From the NCBI GenBank assembly GCA_002748355.1, contig PDSF01000026.1:124001-188000 (forward strand): a stretch of DNA of 64,000 nucleotides. The letters are read 5' to 3'. Position 1 is the stretch's first letter, and the number at the start of each line of letters is the position of its first letter. Positions 34,813 through 44,259 of the stretch are shown one piece after another. The DNA is from Planctomycetota bacterium (GTDB taxonomy: Bacteria; Planctomycetota; UBA1135; GCA-002748355). A program made the translations under genes and the position numbers. A model generated the notes under the pieces. That model did no database searches. It worked only from the letters and a program-made list of their open reading frames with translations, and was not told where the DNA came from.

Positions 34813-34924
34813 GTGGCTTGCGGGATATGTCTTCGGGAGCTTTGGCTTGGAGCTACTCCGATTTAGATATTGGGGGATAGAGGTTAGATTCTGAGATAAG
34901 GTTTCTGGCTAGGGAGCCTGCCTC

Positions 34925-36523
34925 ATGAGTTCACGCAAGACCGTCGTCTTCGGCTTTCTCGGTTCGAAGTTGGACCGGGGTGGAGGTCCGGAGCGCTGGG
35001 GTCGCTGGCGGCCATCGATCTCGCTGCTCCAGCACGAGGAGCTGCTGGTCGATCGCTTCGAGCTGCTGCACGGGGGGCCGGAGCGGGGACTTGCCGAGCA
35101 GTTTGTCGAGGACGCTGCCAAGGTCTCACCGGAGACCCGGGTCCAGACGAGGGCCCACGGCATTGCCCAGCCATGGAACATCGAGGAGGTCTTCGAGGCG
35201 CTGCTGGACCTCTGCGAGCGCTACAGCTTCGACACTGAGCATGAGGACTACCTCGTGCATATCTCCACGGGCACACATGTGCAGCAGATCTGCCTGTTTT
35301 TGCTGACCGAGAGCCGGCACTTTCCTGCCCGCTTGCTGCAGAGTTCGCCGCCGCGCAAGAAGCAAGAGCAGCCGGGGGGGTGCTACAGCATCATTGATCT
35401 GGACCTGTCTCGCTACTCCGCCATTGCGGCACGCTTTGCGCGGGAGCAGCAGCAGGGGGCCTCGCTGCTGAAGTCGGGCATTGAGACGCGCAACGAGAGC
35501 TTCAATCAGCAGATCGACGAGATCGAGTTTGTCGCCGGGCAGAGCGAGGCGCCGATCCTGCTGACCGGGCCGACTGGGGTCGGCAAGAGCCAGCTGGCGT
35601 CGAGGATCTACGAGTTCAAGCGGCAGCGGCGGCAGGTCGCCGGGGACTTTGTCGAGGTCAACTGCGCGACCCTGCGCGGCGACCAGGCGATGAGCGCGCT
35701 CTTCGGGCACGTGGCGGGGGCCTTTACCGGGGCGGAGCGGGCACGCGAAGGGCTGCTGCGCCGGGCGGATGCTGGGCTGCTGTTCCTGGATGAGATTGGC
35801 GAACTCGGGATCGATGAGCAGGCGATGATGCTGCGCGCGATCGAGGAGCGGCGCTTTCTGCCGATCGGCAGTGATGTCGAGGTGGAGAGTGAGTTCCAGC
35901 TCATCGCTGGGACGAACCGGGACTTGGTGGCGGAAGTGCAGGAGGGGCGCTTCCGCGGTGACCTTCTGGCGCGCATCAATATGTGGACCTTTGAGCTGCC
36001 GTCCTTGCTTGAGCGGCTTGAGGATCTTGAGCCCAACCTCGATTACGAGTTGGCGCGGCACACCGAGCGGAGCGGGCGGCGAGTCTCCTTTGAGCGTGAG
36101 GCGCGAGAGAGGTACCTCTCCTTTGCTCGTGGGCCGGAGGCCAAGTGGAGTGGCAACTTCCGCGACCTCAACGCCTCGCTGACGCGGCTCTGTACCTTGG
36201 CCGCTGGCGGACGCATCGACGTGGCCACGGTGGAGTTGGAGCTGGGGAGGCTGCGCCGGGCCTGGCGCGGAGCACCCAGCTCTGGGAGTGGGGATGAAGA
36301 GCTGCTGCGCCAGAAGCTGGGAGTGGAGCAGCTGGAGGACTTAGATCTCTTCGATCGGGCTCAGCTGGCCGAGGTGTTGCGGGTTTGCGCGAAGTGTCGA
36401 AGCTTGAGTGAGGCGGGGAGGACGCTCTTCCAGGCGAGTCGCTTGCGCAAGAAGAGTGGCAACGACGCCGATCGCTTGCGCAAGTATCTGGCGCGCTTCG
36501 GCCTGGACTTCGCTGCCCTCTAG
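34925..36523 (+). CDS. rtcR: Sigma-54-dependent transcriptional regulator RtcR
   Basis: RtcR senses RNA-damage products through an N-terminal CARF domain and activates rtcBA. 532 aa. N-terminal region about 1-180 with KTVVFGFLGSKLDRG and HISTGTHVQQICLFLL; AAA+ about 185-430 with Walker A GPTGVGKS (K221), GAFTGA from G265 and Walker B GLLFLDEIGE; C-terminal region DLFDRAQLAEVLRVCAKCRS and NDADRLRKYLARFGL, as in E. coli RtcR. It is divergent from rtcBA. Confidence 0.96.
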   Translation: MSSRKTVVFGFLGSKLDRGGGPERWGRWRPSISLLQHEELLVDRFELLHGGPERGLAEQFVEDAAKVSPETRVQTRAHGIAQPWNIEEVFEALLDLCERYSFDTEHEDYLVHISTGTHVQQICLFLLTESRHFPARLLQSSPPRKKQEQPGGCYSIIDLDLSRYSAIAARFAREQQQGASLLKSGIETRNESFNQQIDEIEFVAGQSEAPILLTGPTGVGKSQLASRIYEFKRQRRQVAGDFVEVNCATLRGDQAMSALFGHVAGAFTGAERAREGLLRRADAGLLFLDEIGELGIDEQAMMLRAIEERRFLPIGSDVEVESEFQLIAGTNRDLVAEVQEGRFRGDLLARINMWTFELPSLLERLEDLEPNLDYELARHTERSGRRVSFEREARERYLSFARGPEAKWSGNFRDLNASLTRLCTLAAGGRIDVATVELELGRLRRAWRGAPSSGSGDEELLRQKLGVEQLEDLDLFDRAQLAEVLRVCAKCRSLSEAGRTLFQASRLRKKSGNDADRLRKYLARFGLDFAAL

Positions 36524-36598
36524 GGGGCCGCTGCCATCGCCTGCGCTTTGCCTTGGCGTCATGCCCTGGCACCTTGCCGTGGGCGGGCGGCTGCCTGG

Positions 36599-36997
36599 CT
36601 ACTTGTCGGTGAAGCCCAGCGCCACCAGGAGGCAGGGGCCGCCGGCGATGAGCTTCATCCCGTAGCCTTCTGCCTTGGCGATGGCCTTGGGGCTCTCCGC
36701 TCCCGGCTGTAGCCAGACCCAGTCGATGCCGAACTCGTGCGCTTGCTCCAAGAGTTTCTCGGTGATCTCTGGTGGGGTAATGACGGAGATCGCGCCGGGC
36801 TTCTGGGGTGTCGAGTTCAGGTCTGGGTAGGCCGGCAGGCCTTCGACCTCGTCCGCGTGCGGGTTGATCGGGTAGGCCTGCAGATCGTGCTGCAGATAGC
36901 AGCGCAGCACCTTGTTGCCGTACTTCTCGCGCTTGGTAGAAGCTCCCACGACCGCGAAGGGCCCGTGTTCGAAGAACTCTTTTGTCAGCTCGCTCAT
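36599..36997 (-). CDS. CoA-binding (YccU-type) protein
   Basis: 132 aa from ATG 36997 (the open frame extends to 37057 but the added residues are not conserved-looking). Rossmann-type CoA-binding domain: PFAVVGASTKREKYGNKVLR near residue 12, YPINPHADEVEGLPAYPDL, ISVITPPEITEKLLEQ, IDWVWLQPGAES. Such small proteins relate to the N-terminal domain of succinyl-CoA synthetase; their exact role is not known. It lies convergent to rtcR, 75 bp away, with no evident functional tie. Confidence 0.9.
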   Translation of the reverse strand: MSELTKEFFEHGPFAVVGASTKREKYGNKVLRCYLQHDLQAYPINPHADEVEGLPAYPDLNSTPQKPGAISVITPPEITEKLLEQAHEFGIDWVWLQPGAESPKAIAKAEGYGMKLIAGGPCLLVALGFTDK

Positions 36998-37087
36998 GCG
37001 GCGGATCTTCGAGAGCCCTGCCCGAAACGCAAGCCGGGGGAAGGCGGCGCTCGCCACCTTCCCCCGGCCTAACGAGCCGAGCTCAGA

Positions 37088-38122
37088 TCACTTGCTCTGG
37101 ATCTTGAGATCGTTGCTGGCGGTGACGGAGGGGCCACGACGACCGAGCTTGAGGACCACGTCTTGGACGTAGACCGTGAACTTCTTGTTGCGCGGCAGGT
37201 AGAGGCGGTGCTGAGCCATGCCGCTCTTGTCAGTGCGGAAGATGCCCATGATGCCGTAGACGTTGTTAAAGAAACGGCACTTGCCGAAGGAAATCGTCTT
37301 GCCGTTCGGCGACAGCAGGACGACGCCGAGAGCATTCGGCTGGGCCTTGCTGAGCTTGCAGTGGACGATGTTGGCGAAGCGCGGGCTCTTGGGGTCGACC
37401 TTGCCGGCGAGGGTGCCGCCGCAGTTGGCCTTGCCCGGGGTGACGGTGAGCTTGACCGGCGGAACAACGATCTGCTGGGGCACGAAGCTGACCGAGCCGC
37501 GAGCGCTGAAGGACTCACGGGCCTTGCCGCTGAGGCTCATCTTGCTCTTGGCCCAGAGCTGAACGACAACCGGGCCCTTGGCGAAGTCGTAGCTGAACTC
37601 GGCCTTGGCGTATTTCTTGCCATTCGACCACATGACCGGCTTGTTCTTGCCGACAGTGGCGGTCAAAGCGACCATGCTGTTCTTCGAGGTCCTGCCGTAG
37701 AGGCTGACGTAGAACTTGCCCTTGACGTTTTTGGGCAGGTCGAACTTGTAGGCGACCTTGAACTGGCCAGGAGTCTTGGCGCCGTCGTTGACCGAGGCTG
37801 CGCCCTTGTCACTGGCGTTCCTGCCGTAGATCCTGCCGTAGTTGCTGAGGCTGGCGTAGTAGTAGGTCTTGTGTTTTCGGCGACTGTGGTGCTTGCCGGC
37901 GGAGGCATAGGTGGAGACGTAGCCGCCGCGGACCTGGGCGCGGCTGCGCAGGTAGCGGGTGAACTTGCTGCCCTTCTTGACCATGGCTTTGTCCATGGCC
38001 TTGTTGAGGCTGACGGCCGAGTGGATCTCGGTCATCGTCTGGCCGGTGACGGCGGGCTTGGTGCTCTGGGCGCTGGCAGCGCTAACTAGAAGGGCTGCGC
38101 CCAGGATCGAGAGAGTCTTCAT
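37088..38122 (-). CDS. Exported basic protein of unknown function
   Basis: 344 aa from ATG 38122, where a signal peptide begins (MKTLSILGAALLVSAASAQS). Upstream in-frame codons to 38224 lack any signal and are left out. The mature part is Lys-rich and beta-strand-like, with two halves: KFKVAYKF/KGKFYVSLYGRTSKNSMV around residues 120-150 and a C-terminal region with three Cys (KANCGG, IVHCKLSK, GKCRFFNN) and KKFTVYVQDVVLKLGR. I recognise no family. It may be an extracellular or cell-surface protein. Confidence 0.7.
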   Translation of the reverse strand: MKTLSILGAALLVSAASAQSTKPAVTGQTMTEIHSAVSLNKAMDKAMVKKGSKFTRYLRSRAQVRGGYVSTYASAGKHHSRRKHKTYYYASLSNYGRIYGRNASDKGAASVNDGAKTPGQFKVAYKFDLPKNVKGKFYVSLYGRTSKNSMVALTATVGKNKPVMWSNGKKYAKAEFSYDFAKGPVVVQLWAKSKMSLSGKARESFSARGSVSFVPQQIVVPPVKLTVTPGKANCGGTLAGKVDPKSPRFANIVHCKLSKAQPNALGVVLLSPNGKTISFGKCRFFNNVYGIMGIFRTDKSGMAQHRLYLPRNKKFTVYVQDVVLKLGRRGPSVTASNDLKIQSK

Positions 38123-38316
38123 TCGTTTCCTCTGGTAGCGGAGATTGCAGGAGGCATTGCAGTCTGGCTGATTCGATTCGAGCCCAAGAAAGGACTGCAG
38201 TTCTGCAGCAAGGCGGAGCTCCATCGAGGAGTGCCGCTTGGTTCAGCTGCATTACCTCATACGGGAAGAAAGGAAACTCTAGCCAGCTAAAGAATTCACT
38301 GAATGCGACCGAGCTG

Positions 38317-41300
38317 TTACGGCTGTCTCGGCTCTGTCACTGATGAGTCATCGGCAATGAGCCCGTAGCAACGGGCAATGCCGCGCACGCCGCGGTGGAG
38401 CCGCGCGCCGACGATGCGCAGGTCCTCGAGTACGAGATAGAGGCAGGGGACCATCACCAGGGTGATGACGGTTGCGAAGACGACGCCGAAGGCGAGGCTC
38501 GCGGCTGCGGGGATGAGGAAATGGGCCTGGACACTCTTCTCGAAGAGCAGAGGGGTGAGTCCAGCAAAGGTGGTCAGCGAGGTCAGGAGTATCGCTCGGA
38601 AGCGGTCGCGACCGGCCTCCCACACCGCTCGATGTAGGTCTATGCCGTTGCGGCGCTTGCGGTTGACGAAATCGACGACGACCAGGCTGTCGTTGACGAC
38701 GACGCCGGTCAGTGCGATCAGTCCGATCAGGGACATCATCGTGATGTCCATGCCGAGCAGCCAGTGGCCCCAGATCGCCCCGACGATACCGAAGGGGATC
38801 ACGCTCATGATGATCAAGGGCTGCAGGTAGCTGCGCAGTGGGACGGCGAGCAGGGCGAAGATCAGCAGCATCGCCAGTAGTGCTCGGGTCTTCATGGCGC
38901 CGATGAACTCGCTCTGTTCCCGCTGTTGGCCCTCGAAGCCGTACTGCAGGCCGGGGAAGCGTCGGGCGAGCTCTGGGAGCTGCTTGCTTTTGAGCGCGTC
39001 CATGACCTGGTCTGGCGAGATTTTCTCGCGATCGACGTTGGCGGTAATGGTGATGGCGCGGCGGCGCTTGGCCCGCTTGATCTCGGCGAGGCCTCGATCC
39101 CAAGAGATCTCGGCGACGCTGCTCAGTGGCACGGCCTGGCCTGAGGGTTTGCGCACCCGGAGCTCTTCGATGCTGGCGAGCGTTTGGCGCTCGGACTCTG
39201 GGTAGCGCACCATGACCCGTACGTCATCGCGTCCGCGCTGGATGCGTTGTGCTTCCTCGCCGTAGTAGGCTTGGCGGACCTGACGCGCCAGGTCCGATTG
39301 CCGCAGCCCCGTCGCTTGCGCATCTGGGCGCATGCGTAGGACGAGTTCTTCTTTGCCGATGCGGACATCGTCACTGATGTCGATGACGCCGACGATGCTG
39401 GCGAGGCTTTGTTTCAGCGAGGCACTGGCCTTCTTGATGGTCTCGTAGTCGGGGGCGGTCAGCTCGATGTTGATTGGCTTGTTGGAACTCATCAGCGAGG
39501 AGGTGAAAGCCACTTCCACGGCGCCGGGGATGGGGCCGGTCAGCTCGCGCCAGCGTGCGACAATGTCACTGCTGCTGATGTCGCGTTCTTCTGCGGGAGC
39601 AAGCTCCACCATGACCTCGCCCAGATGCGCTGAGGAGAGGGGGCTGGCGGTCGCGCCCATGTTCTGCCGCTGCGCGGTGAGGAAGGGCTGTGTGCCGATC
39701 GATTGCAGCACGTGGCGGATGCTGCCCTCCCCATAGTTGAGCCCACCGTCCACCTCCCTGGCGACCTGCTCGATGCTTTTGCTGATTTTGGTGACGGCGC
39801 GCTCGGTCTGCTGCTTGGGAGTGCCGCGCGGCATGGTGATGTCGGCGGCGATGATGTCGCTCTCGACGTGGGGAAGGAAGCGGAACTTGATCGCGCCGTT
39901 GATCACCAGGCCGATGCTGACGAGCAGGGTGCCGAGGCTTACTGCGATCGTCGCGTAGCGCCAGCGTAGAAAAAGCTCAAGCGAAGGTAGGTAGACCTTG
40001 TGGATCCACAGCTGCAGGCCGCCGGTGAAGATGTTTTGAAAGGCGAGCCAGAGGCGGCCCATGCCTCGGGGCTTTTTCTCTTCGGTCTTCAGGTGGCGAA
40101 GGTGGGCCGGGAGGATGAAGAAGGCTTCGATCAGCGAGAAGGACAGGCAGGCGATCACAACGAGGGGGATGCTGCGCGAGAACTGCCCCATCGTGCCTTC
40201 GATACCGAGGAGCACCGAGAAGGCGGCGATGGTGGTGAGGACGGCGAAGGTCACCGGGGTGGCGACTTCGGCTGCTCCATCCTTGGCCGCTTGTAGCGCG
40301 GACTTGCCCTTCTGCATGTGGCTGTAGACGTTTTCCCCGATCAGGGTTGCGTCATCGACGACGATGCCGAGCACGATGATGAAGCCGAAGAGTGCGATCA
40401 TGTTGATCGACACGCCGAGTGTCGGCAGTAGGCAGAAGGCTCCTAGGAAGGAGATCGGCACGCCGAGTGATACCCAGAGGGCGAGGCGCAGGCGCAAGAA
40501 TAGCGCGAGGCTGATCAAGACCAGGAGGAAGCCGGCTTGGCCATTTCGCACGAGCAGGTCGATGCGGCCTTCGAGGAACCTCACGTCGTCGCGGGCGATT
40601 TCCAGGGTCATCCCCTCCGGTAGCTGCGGGCGTTTCTTCGCCAGGAACTCTCGGACCAGTTCTGCGATGGTGATCGCGCTCTGGTTGCCGGTGCGGTAGA
40701 CGTCGACGAAGACCGCGGGCTTGCCGTCGAAGATCGAGCGCGTGTCGGTTTCGGCAAAGCCGTCGCGGATCCTGGCGACATCCTTGAGTAGGAGCCGTGC
40801 ACCGCTGGTGCGGGTGCGCAGGACGATGTTTTCGAAATCCTTGCCCTCGTAGGCCTGCCCGAGGCTGCGCAGCAGTACTTGGCCACCTTTGGCTCGGATG
40901 GTGCCGCCGGGCACGTCGAGTGAGCTTGCGCGAATCGCGGCAGCGACTTCGTCGAAGGTCAGGTCGTACTTCCGCAGCTGGGTTTCGTCGATTTCGACCG
41001 AGATCTCGTAGGGGCGAGTGGCGCTGATCTCGACCTTGGTGATGCCGTTGATCGCTCCGATCTCGTCGCGGATACGCTCGCCGAACTCCTTGAGCACATG
41101 CTCTTCGGCTTGGCCGGCGACGACGACGGAGAGCACTTGCCGCTCAAGCGAGAGCTTCTGGACGATGGGCTTTTCGACGTCCTTGGGGAAGCTGTCGATG
41201 GCGTCGACTTCGCTCTTGATGTCGCCGAGTAGCTTGGTGCCGTCAGCGTCGGTCATCAGCTGGATGATGACGGTGCCGGCGCCCTCGCTTGCGATGCTGG

Positions 41301-41544
41301 TGACGCGTTTGATGCCGCTGAGGCCCTGGACGCGCTCCTCGACCTGAACGCAGGTGGATTGTTGGACCTCAGAAGGGCTTGCTCCGGGGTAGGGGATGGT
41401 GACTGTGACCATCGCCGCGTCGATTTCGGGGATGATCTCCTGGCGCAGGCTGAACAAGGAGAGCAGGCCGCCCGCGACCACGACGAGAAGGAGGAGGTTG
41501 GCTGCGACCGTGTTTTCGGCGAACCACTCGATCCACTTCCTCAT
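38317..41544 (-). CDS. RND efflux pump, inner-membrane transporter (AcrB/HAE type)
   Basis: 1075 aa, the typical RND length. Twelve transmembrane helices in the RND order: helix 1 at 12-32 (TVAANLLLLVVVAGGLLSLF), a block of helices around 340-480 and another around 880-1040, with two large periplasmic loops. The proton-relay Asp pair is in IVVDDATLIGENV, and the GxxxD-like motif in LTGVVVNDSLVVVDFVNRKR is typical. It exports lipophilic compounds or metals by proton antiport; substrate cannot be read. Adaptor and outer-membrane genes precede it with ATGA overlaps, forming a three-gene operon. Confidence 0.93.
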   Translation of the reverse strand: MRKWIEWFAENTVAANLLLLVVVAGGLLSLFSLRQEIIPEIDAAMVTVTIPYPGASPSEVQQSTCVQVEERVQGLSGIKRVTSIASEGAGTVIIQLMTDADGTKLLGDIKSEVDAIDSFPKDVEKPIVQKLSLERQVLSVVVAGQAEEHVLKEFGERIRDEIGAINGITKVEISATRPYEISVEIDETQLRKYDLTFDEVAAAIRASSLDVPGGTIRAKGGQVLLRSLGQAYEGKDFENIVLRTRTSGARLLLKDVARIRDGFAETDTRSIFDGKPAVFVDVYRTGNQSAITIAELVREFLAKKRPQLPEGMTLEIARDDVRFLEGRIDLLVRNGQAGFLLVLISLALFLRLRLALWVSLGVPISFLGAFCLLPTLGVSINMIALFGFIIVLGIVVDDATLIGENVYSHMQKGKSALQAAKDGAAEVATPVTFAVLTTIAAFSVLLGIEGTMGQFSRSIPLVVIACLSFSLIEAFFILPAHLRHLKTEEKKPRGMGRLWLAFQNIFTGGLQLWIHKVYLPSLELFLRWRYATIAVSLGTLLVSIGLVINGAIKFRFLPHVESDIIAADITMPRGTPKQQTERAVTKISKSIEQVAREVDGGLNYGEGSIRHVLQSIGTQPFLTAQRQNMGATASPLSSAHLGEVMVELAPAEERDISSSDIVARWRELTGPIPGAVEVAFTSSLMSSNKPINIELTAPDYETIKKASASLKQSLASIVGVIDISDDVRIGKEELVLRMRPDAQATGLRQSDLARQVRQAYYGEEAQRIQRGRDDVRVMVRYPESERQTLASIEELRVRKPSGQAVPLSSVAEISWDRGLAEIKRAKRRRAITITANVDREKISPDQVMDALKSKQLPELARRFPGLQYGFEGQQREQSEFIGAMKTRALLAMLLIFALLAVPLRSYLQPLIIMSVIPFGIVGAIWGHWLLGMDITMMSLIGLIALTGVVVNDSLVVVDFVNRKRRNGIDLHRAVWEAGRDRFRAILLTSLTTFAGLTPLLFEKSVQAHFLIPAAASLAFGVVFATVITLVMVPCLYLVLEDLRIVGARLHRGVRGIARCYGLIADDSSVTEPRQP

Positions 41545-42728
41545 CGGTCCGCTCCCTTGCTCACTCGTACCTTCATGCCCTCGATGGGGAGGTCGATCGG
41601 AGTGATGCAGAGTTCGGAGCCTGGGCGCAGGCCGCGCACGAGGACGTATTCGCGTTGTCCGGTAAGGATCTCGACATCTTGGATGTGGATCCGCTGAGCG
41701 TCTTCGACGAGGAGGATCTGCGAGCCGCGGCGGAGTGCTGAGCGCGGAATGCGAAACAGGTCTTGGACCTGGCGACCCTCGATTTCCATGTGGACGAAGA
41801 GGCCTAGCGGTAGCACGAACTGCTTGTCGCTCGCAGGCCTACGATACGGCTGGGGGACGGTCACGATCAGGTCCACGAGGCGAGTGGCGGGGTCGAGTCG
41901 AGCAGCGATGCGGTCGACGAAGCCGTGCCAAGTATGGAGCTTGCCGCCGAACTGCGCGGAGATGCGGACCTTGGGGCGCTGCTTCAGGCTCGCTTCTGAG
42001 AGCTTGCTCGGAAGCTGGAGCCATGCGAGCTCGCGGTCGTGGATGGACATCCGGATCTCGGAGCTCGCCGTCGAGTGCACCTGGGCCAGGCGCATGCCAG
42101 GCTGGACGATCTCTCCCAGATCGGCGAAGCGCTGGAGCACGCGGCCGGCGTAGGGGGCCCGGATCTCGCAGCGTTTGAGGTCGAGTTCGCTCTTGCGCAC
42201 GGCCTGGCGTGCCGCCTCCAGCCGCGCTCGCGCCGCGGCGAGATGCGGGATGCGGAGCAAGAGCAGGTCGGGGCTGCGGTCGAGCTTCATTCGCTCCCAC
42301 TCTTCCTTCGCCAGAGCCGCGTCCTTCTCGGTCTGTGCCAGTGCTAGGTTGGCAGATTCGAGCTGGGCCTTGCTTTGGGCGAGGGCGACCTCGTAGTCGG
42401 TCGGTTCGATGCGCAGCAGTACCTCATTGGCCTCAAAGCTGAGGCCCTCGCGGAGCCTCGGCGAGACGAACTCGACGCGACCTGCTACCTGGGCCGAGAG
42501 TTCGCTCATGACACTGGGCTCGACGCTGCCTTCGCCATGCACCCGGATGAGCTGCTTGCTGGGCTGTAGGGTCAGAGTTTCGACCAGAGGGGTCAGGCGC
42601 TTGACCGCTGTGGTTTCGGGGATGTCGCGGGAGAGGATCAGCGCACGCAGGCCCCAAGCCGAGATGGCGAGGATGAGCACGGGGATCAGGATTTTGAGCG
42701 ACAGAAGGGCAGGCTTGCTCGCGTTCAT
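41541..42728 (-). CDS. RND efflux periplasmic adaptor (membrane fusion protein)
   Basis: 395 aa. One N-terminal signal-anchor (LSLKILIPVLILAISAWGLR), then a lipoyl half-motif (VMSELSAQVAGRVEFVSPRL), a helical hairpin (about 110-190), a second lipoyl half with RCEIRAPYAGRVLQRFADLG, and beta-barrel and membrane-proximal domains. This order is that of HlyD/AcrA-family adaptors. It overlaps the pump gene (ATGA) and the outer-membrane channel gene. Confidence 0.93.
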   Translation of the reverse strand: MNASKPALLSLKILIPVLILAISAWGLRALILSRDIPETTAVKRLTPLVETLTLQPSKQLIRVHGEGSVEPSVMSELSAQVAGRVEFVSPRLREGLSFEANEVLLRIEPTDYEVALAQSKAQLESANLALAQTEKDAALAKEEWERMKLDRSPDLLLLRIPHLAAARARLEAARQAVRKSELDLKRCEIRAPYAGRVLQRFADLGEIVQPGMRLAQVHSTASSEIRMSIHDRELAWLQLPSKLSEASLKQRPKVRISAQFGGKLHTWHGFVDRIAARLDPATRLVDLIVTVPQPYRRPASDKQFVLPLGLFVHMEIEGRQVQDLFRIPRSALRRGSQILLVEDAQRIHIQDVEILTGQREYVLVRGLRPGSELCITPIDLPIEGMKVRVSKGADR

Positions 42729-44161
42729 CGTGAGGTGGCCTCTTCGGGAGGGACCGGGCTCGTTGCGGCGAGGTCGCCGCCGAGCGCGAGGTGAAGGTCG
42801 ATGCGGTTTTGGAGGGCCAAGCGCTGGGTCTGCAGGAGGAGGCTCTCAGCAGTGAAGGCCTTGCGCTGGGCGTCGAGCAGGGTCAGCACGTCGAGGCGGC
42901 CATTGCAGTAGCGATCGAGGGCGAGCTCTTGCCCACTTCGAGCAGCCGCCAGGGCTTTGCCGTGGGCCTCGATTTCTTTTCTGAAGTGCTCCTCCGCAGC
43001 CAGGCTGTGCTCGACCTCTGCGCATGCGCGCAAGACGAGATCGGCGAAGCGTTCGGCGCTCTCGCGCACGCGGGCTTCCCGCAGCGCCAGATGGGCCCGG
43101 AGGCGACCGCCTTGGTAGATCGGTTGCACGATGCGGCCGAGGATGCTCCACACCGAGAAGTTGCCGTCGATGAGGTCTTTGAGCGCGTCGCTGCGGGTGC
43201 CGACGCTCGCCGTCAAGCTCAGGTTGGGATAGAGGGAGGCTTCGGCTTCGCTCGCGTGGTAGCGCAGTGCTAGCAGCTGAGTTCGGGCTGCGCGGAGGTC
43301 GGGGCGGCGGTCGAGGATCTCCATGGGCAGGCCAGCCGGTGGCGCGGTCGGGAGTGCGGGAAGCGAGGCTTCCCCCTCCAGTTTGGCGTTCGGATAGTGG
43401 CCGACTAAGAGTTGGAGCGAACGGCGAGAGGCGTCGCATTGCCGTTCGCGCAGCTGCAGCGCCGCTTGGGCGCTGTGGAGCAAGCTCTCGGTGAGGCTGA
43501 GGTCGAGGGCTGGAACGAGGCCGCGCTGGTAGCGGTCCCGCACGATCTCTAGGCCCTTCTCCCAGGTGCTGAGGCTGCGTTGCGCGAGCTGCAGCTGCGC
43601 CTGGCCTTCGCGCAGGGCGAACCAGCTCTTGGCGACCTGGGCGATCAAAGACAGGGCGCTGGCGTGGTACTCGAGCAGGCTTGCCTCGAACTCGGCTTGG
43701 CCGGCGCCTGCGCGGGCGACCAGCTTGCCCCAGAGATCGAGTTCCCAGGAGATGTCTAGGGAGGCGCCGTAGCTGGTGGAGCGCGTGGTGATGGGACGGC
43801 TTGCGCCCGGGATTGGTAGGCCGATCAAGACCTGCTTCTGGCGTAGGCCGTTGACGCCAGCGCTGCTTTGCGGGGCGCGGTCGGCGCCGGCGATCTCTGC
43901 GGCGGAGAGGGCAGCGCGAACCCCTTCGGCTCGGGCGTGCAGCGCACGGTTGTCCGCCAGGGCATTCCGGATCAGGTCGTTGAGCTGTGGATCTTCAAAG
44001 CTGAACCACCAGCGGCCCCGCACGTCGCCATCTGGGCTACTGCTGCCCCATGAGGCCGGGATCTCCAGGTCCAGCTCCGGTTCGGGAGCAGGATCGGCGA
44101 AGACGCAGCCTGCCAGTAATGGAAGGGGGAGTAGGAGGTAGCGGAGATTCTTCCTCTTCAT
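42725..44161 (-). CDS. Outer-membrane efflux lipoprotein (NodT/OprM type)
   Basis: 478 aa. A lipobox LAGC places the lipidated Cys at residue 19. Two OEP repeats form the alpha-barrel: the first has DNRALHARAEGVRAALSAAE and LRLYD-like helices; the second ends with SGQELALDRYCNGRLDVLTL. PIYQGGRLRAHLALREARV is the standard OprM equatorial motif. It is the first gene of the RND operon and completes the tripartite pump across both membranes. Confidence 0.93.
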   Translation of the reverse strand: MKRKNLRYLLLPLPLLAGCVFADPAPEPELDLEIPASWGSSSPDGDVRGRWWFSFEDPQLNDLIRNALADNRALHARAEGVRAALSAAEIAGADRAPQSSAGVNGLRQKQVLIGLPIPGASRPITTRSTSYGASLDISWELDLWGKLVARAGAGQAEFEASLLEYHASALSLIAQVAKSWFALREGQAQLQLAQRSLSTWEKGLEIVRDRYQRGLVPALDLSLTESLLHSAQAALQLRERQCDASRRSLQLLVGHYPNAKLEGEASLPALPTAPPAGLPMEILDRRPDLRAARTQLLALRYHASEAEASLYPNLSLTASVGTRSDALKDLIDGNFSVWSILGRIVQPIYQGGRLRAHLALREARVRESAERFADLVLRACAEVEHSLAAEEHFRKEIEAHGKALAAARSGQELALDRYCNGRLDVLTLLDAQRKAFTAESLLLQTQRLALQNRIDLHLALGGDLAATSPVPPEEATSR

Positions 44162-44259
44162 CTCTTGGGTTCTCGGCTCTCGGGCTCGCTGACCGCTTGG
44201 CCGCCCTCGCTTATTGTCGAGCTTGCTCGGTGCCCATGCTGGGTGATTTCGATGGCCTA

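Noticed and set aside
34925..36523. CARF-type domain as a sign of CRISPR
   Set aside because: The architecture and the rtcBA neighbours identify RtcR; no repeat array or cas gene is present.
36567..36582. TGGCACCTTGCC, which looks like a sigma-54 box
   Set aside because: The GC is not 10 nt after the GG, and no gene on the plus strand begins downstream.
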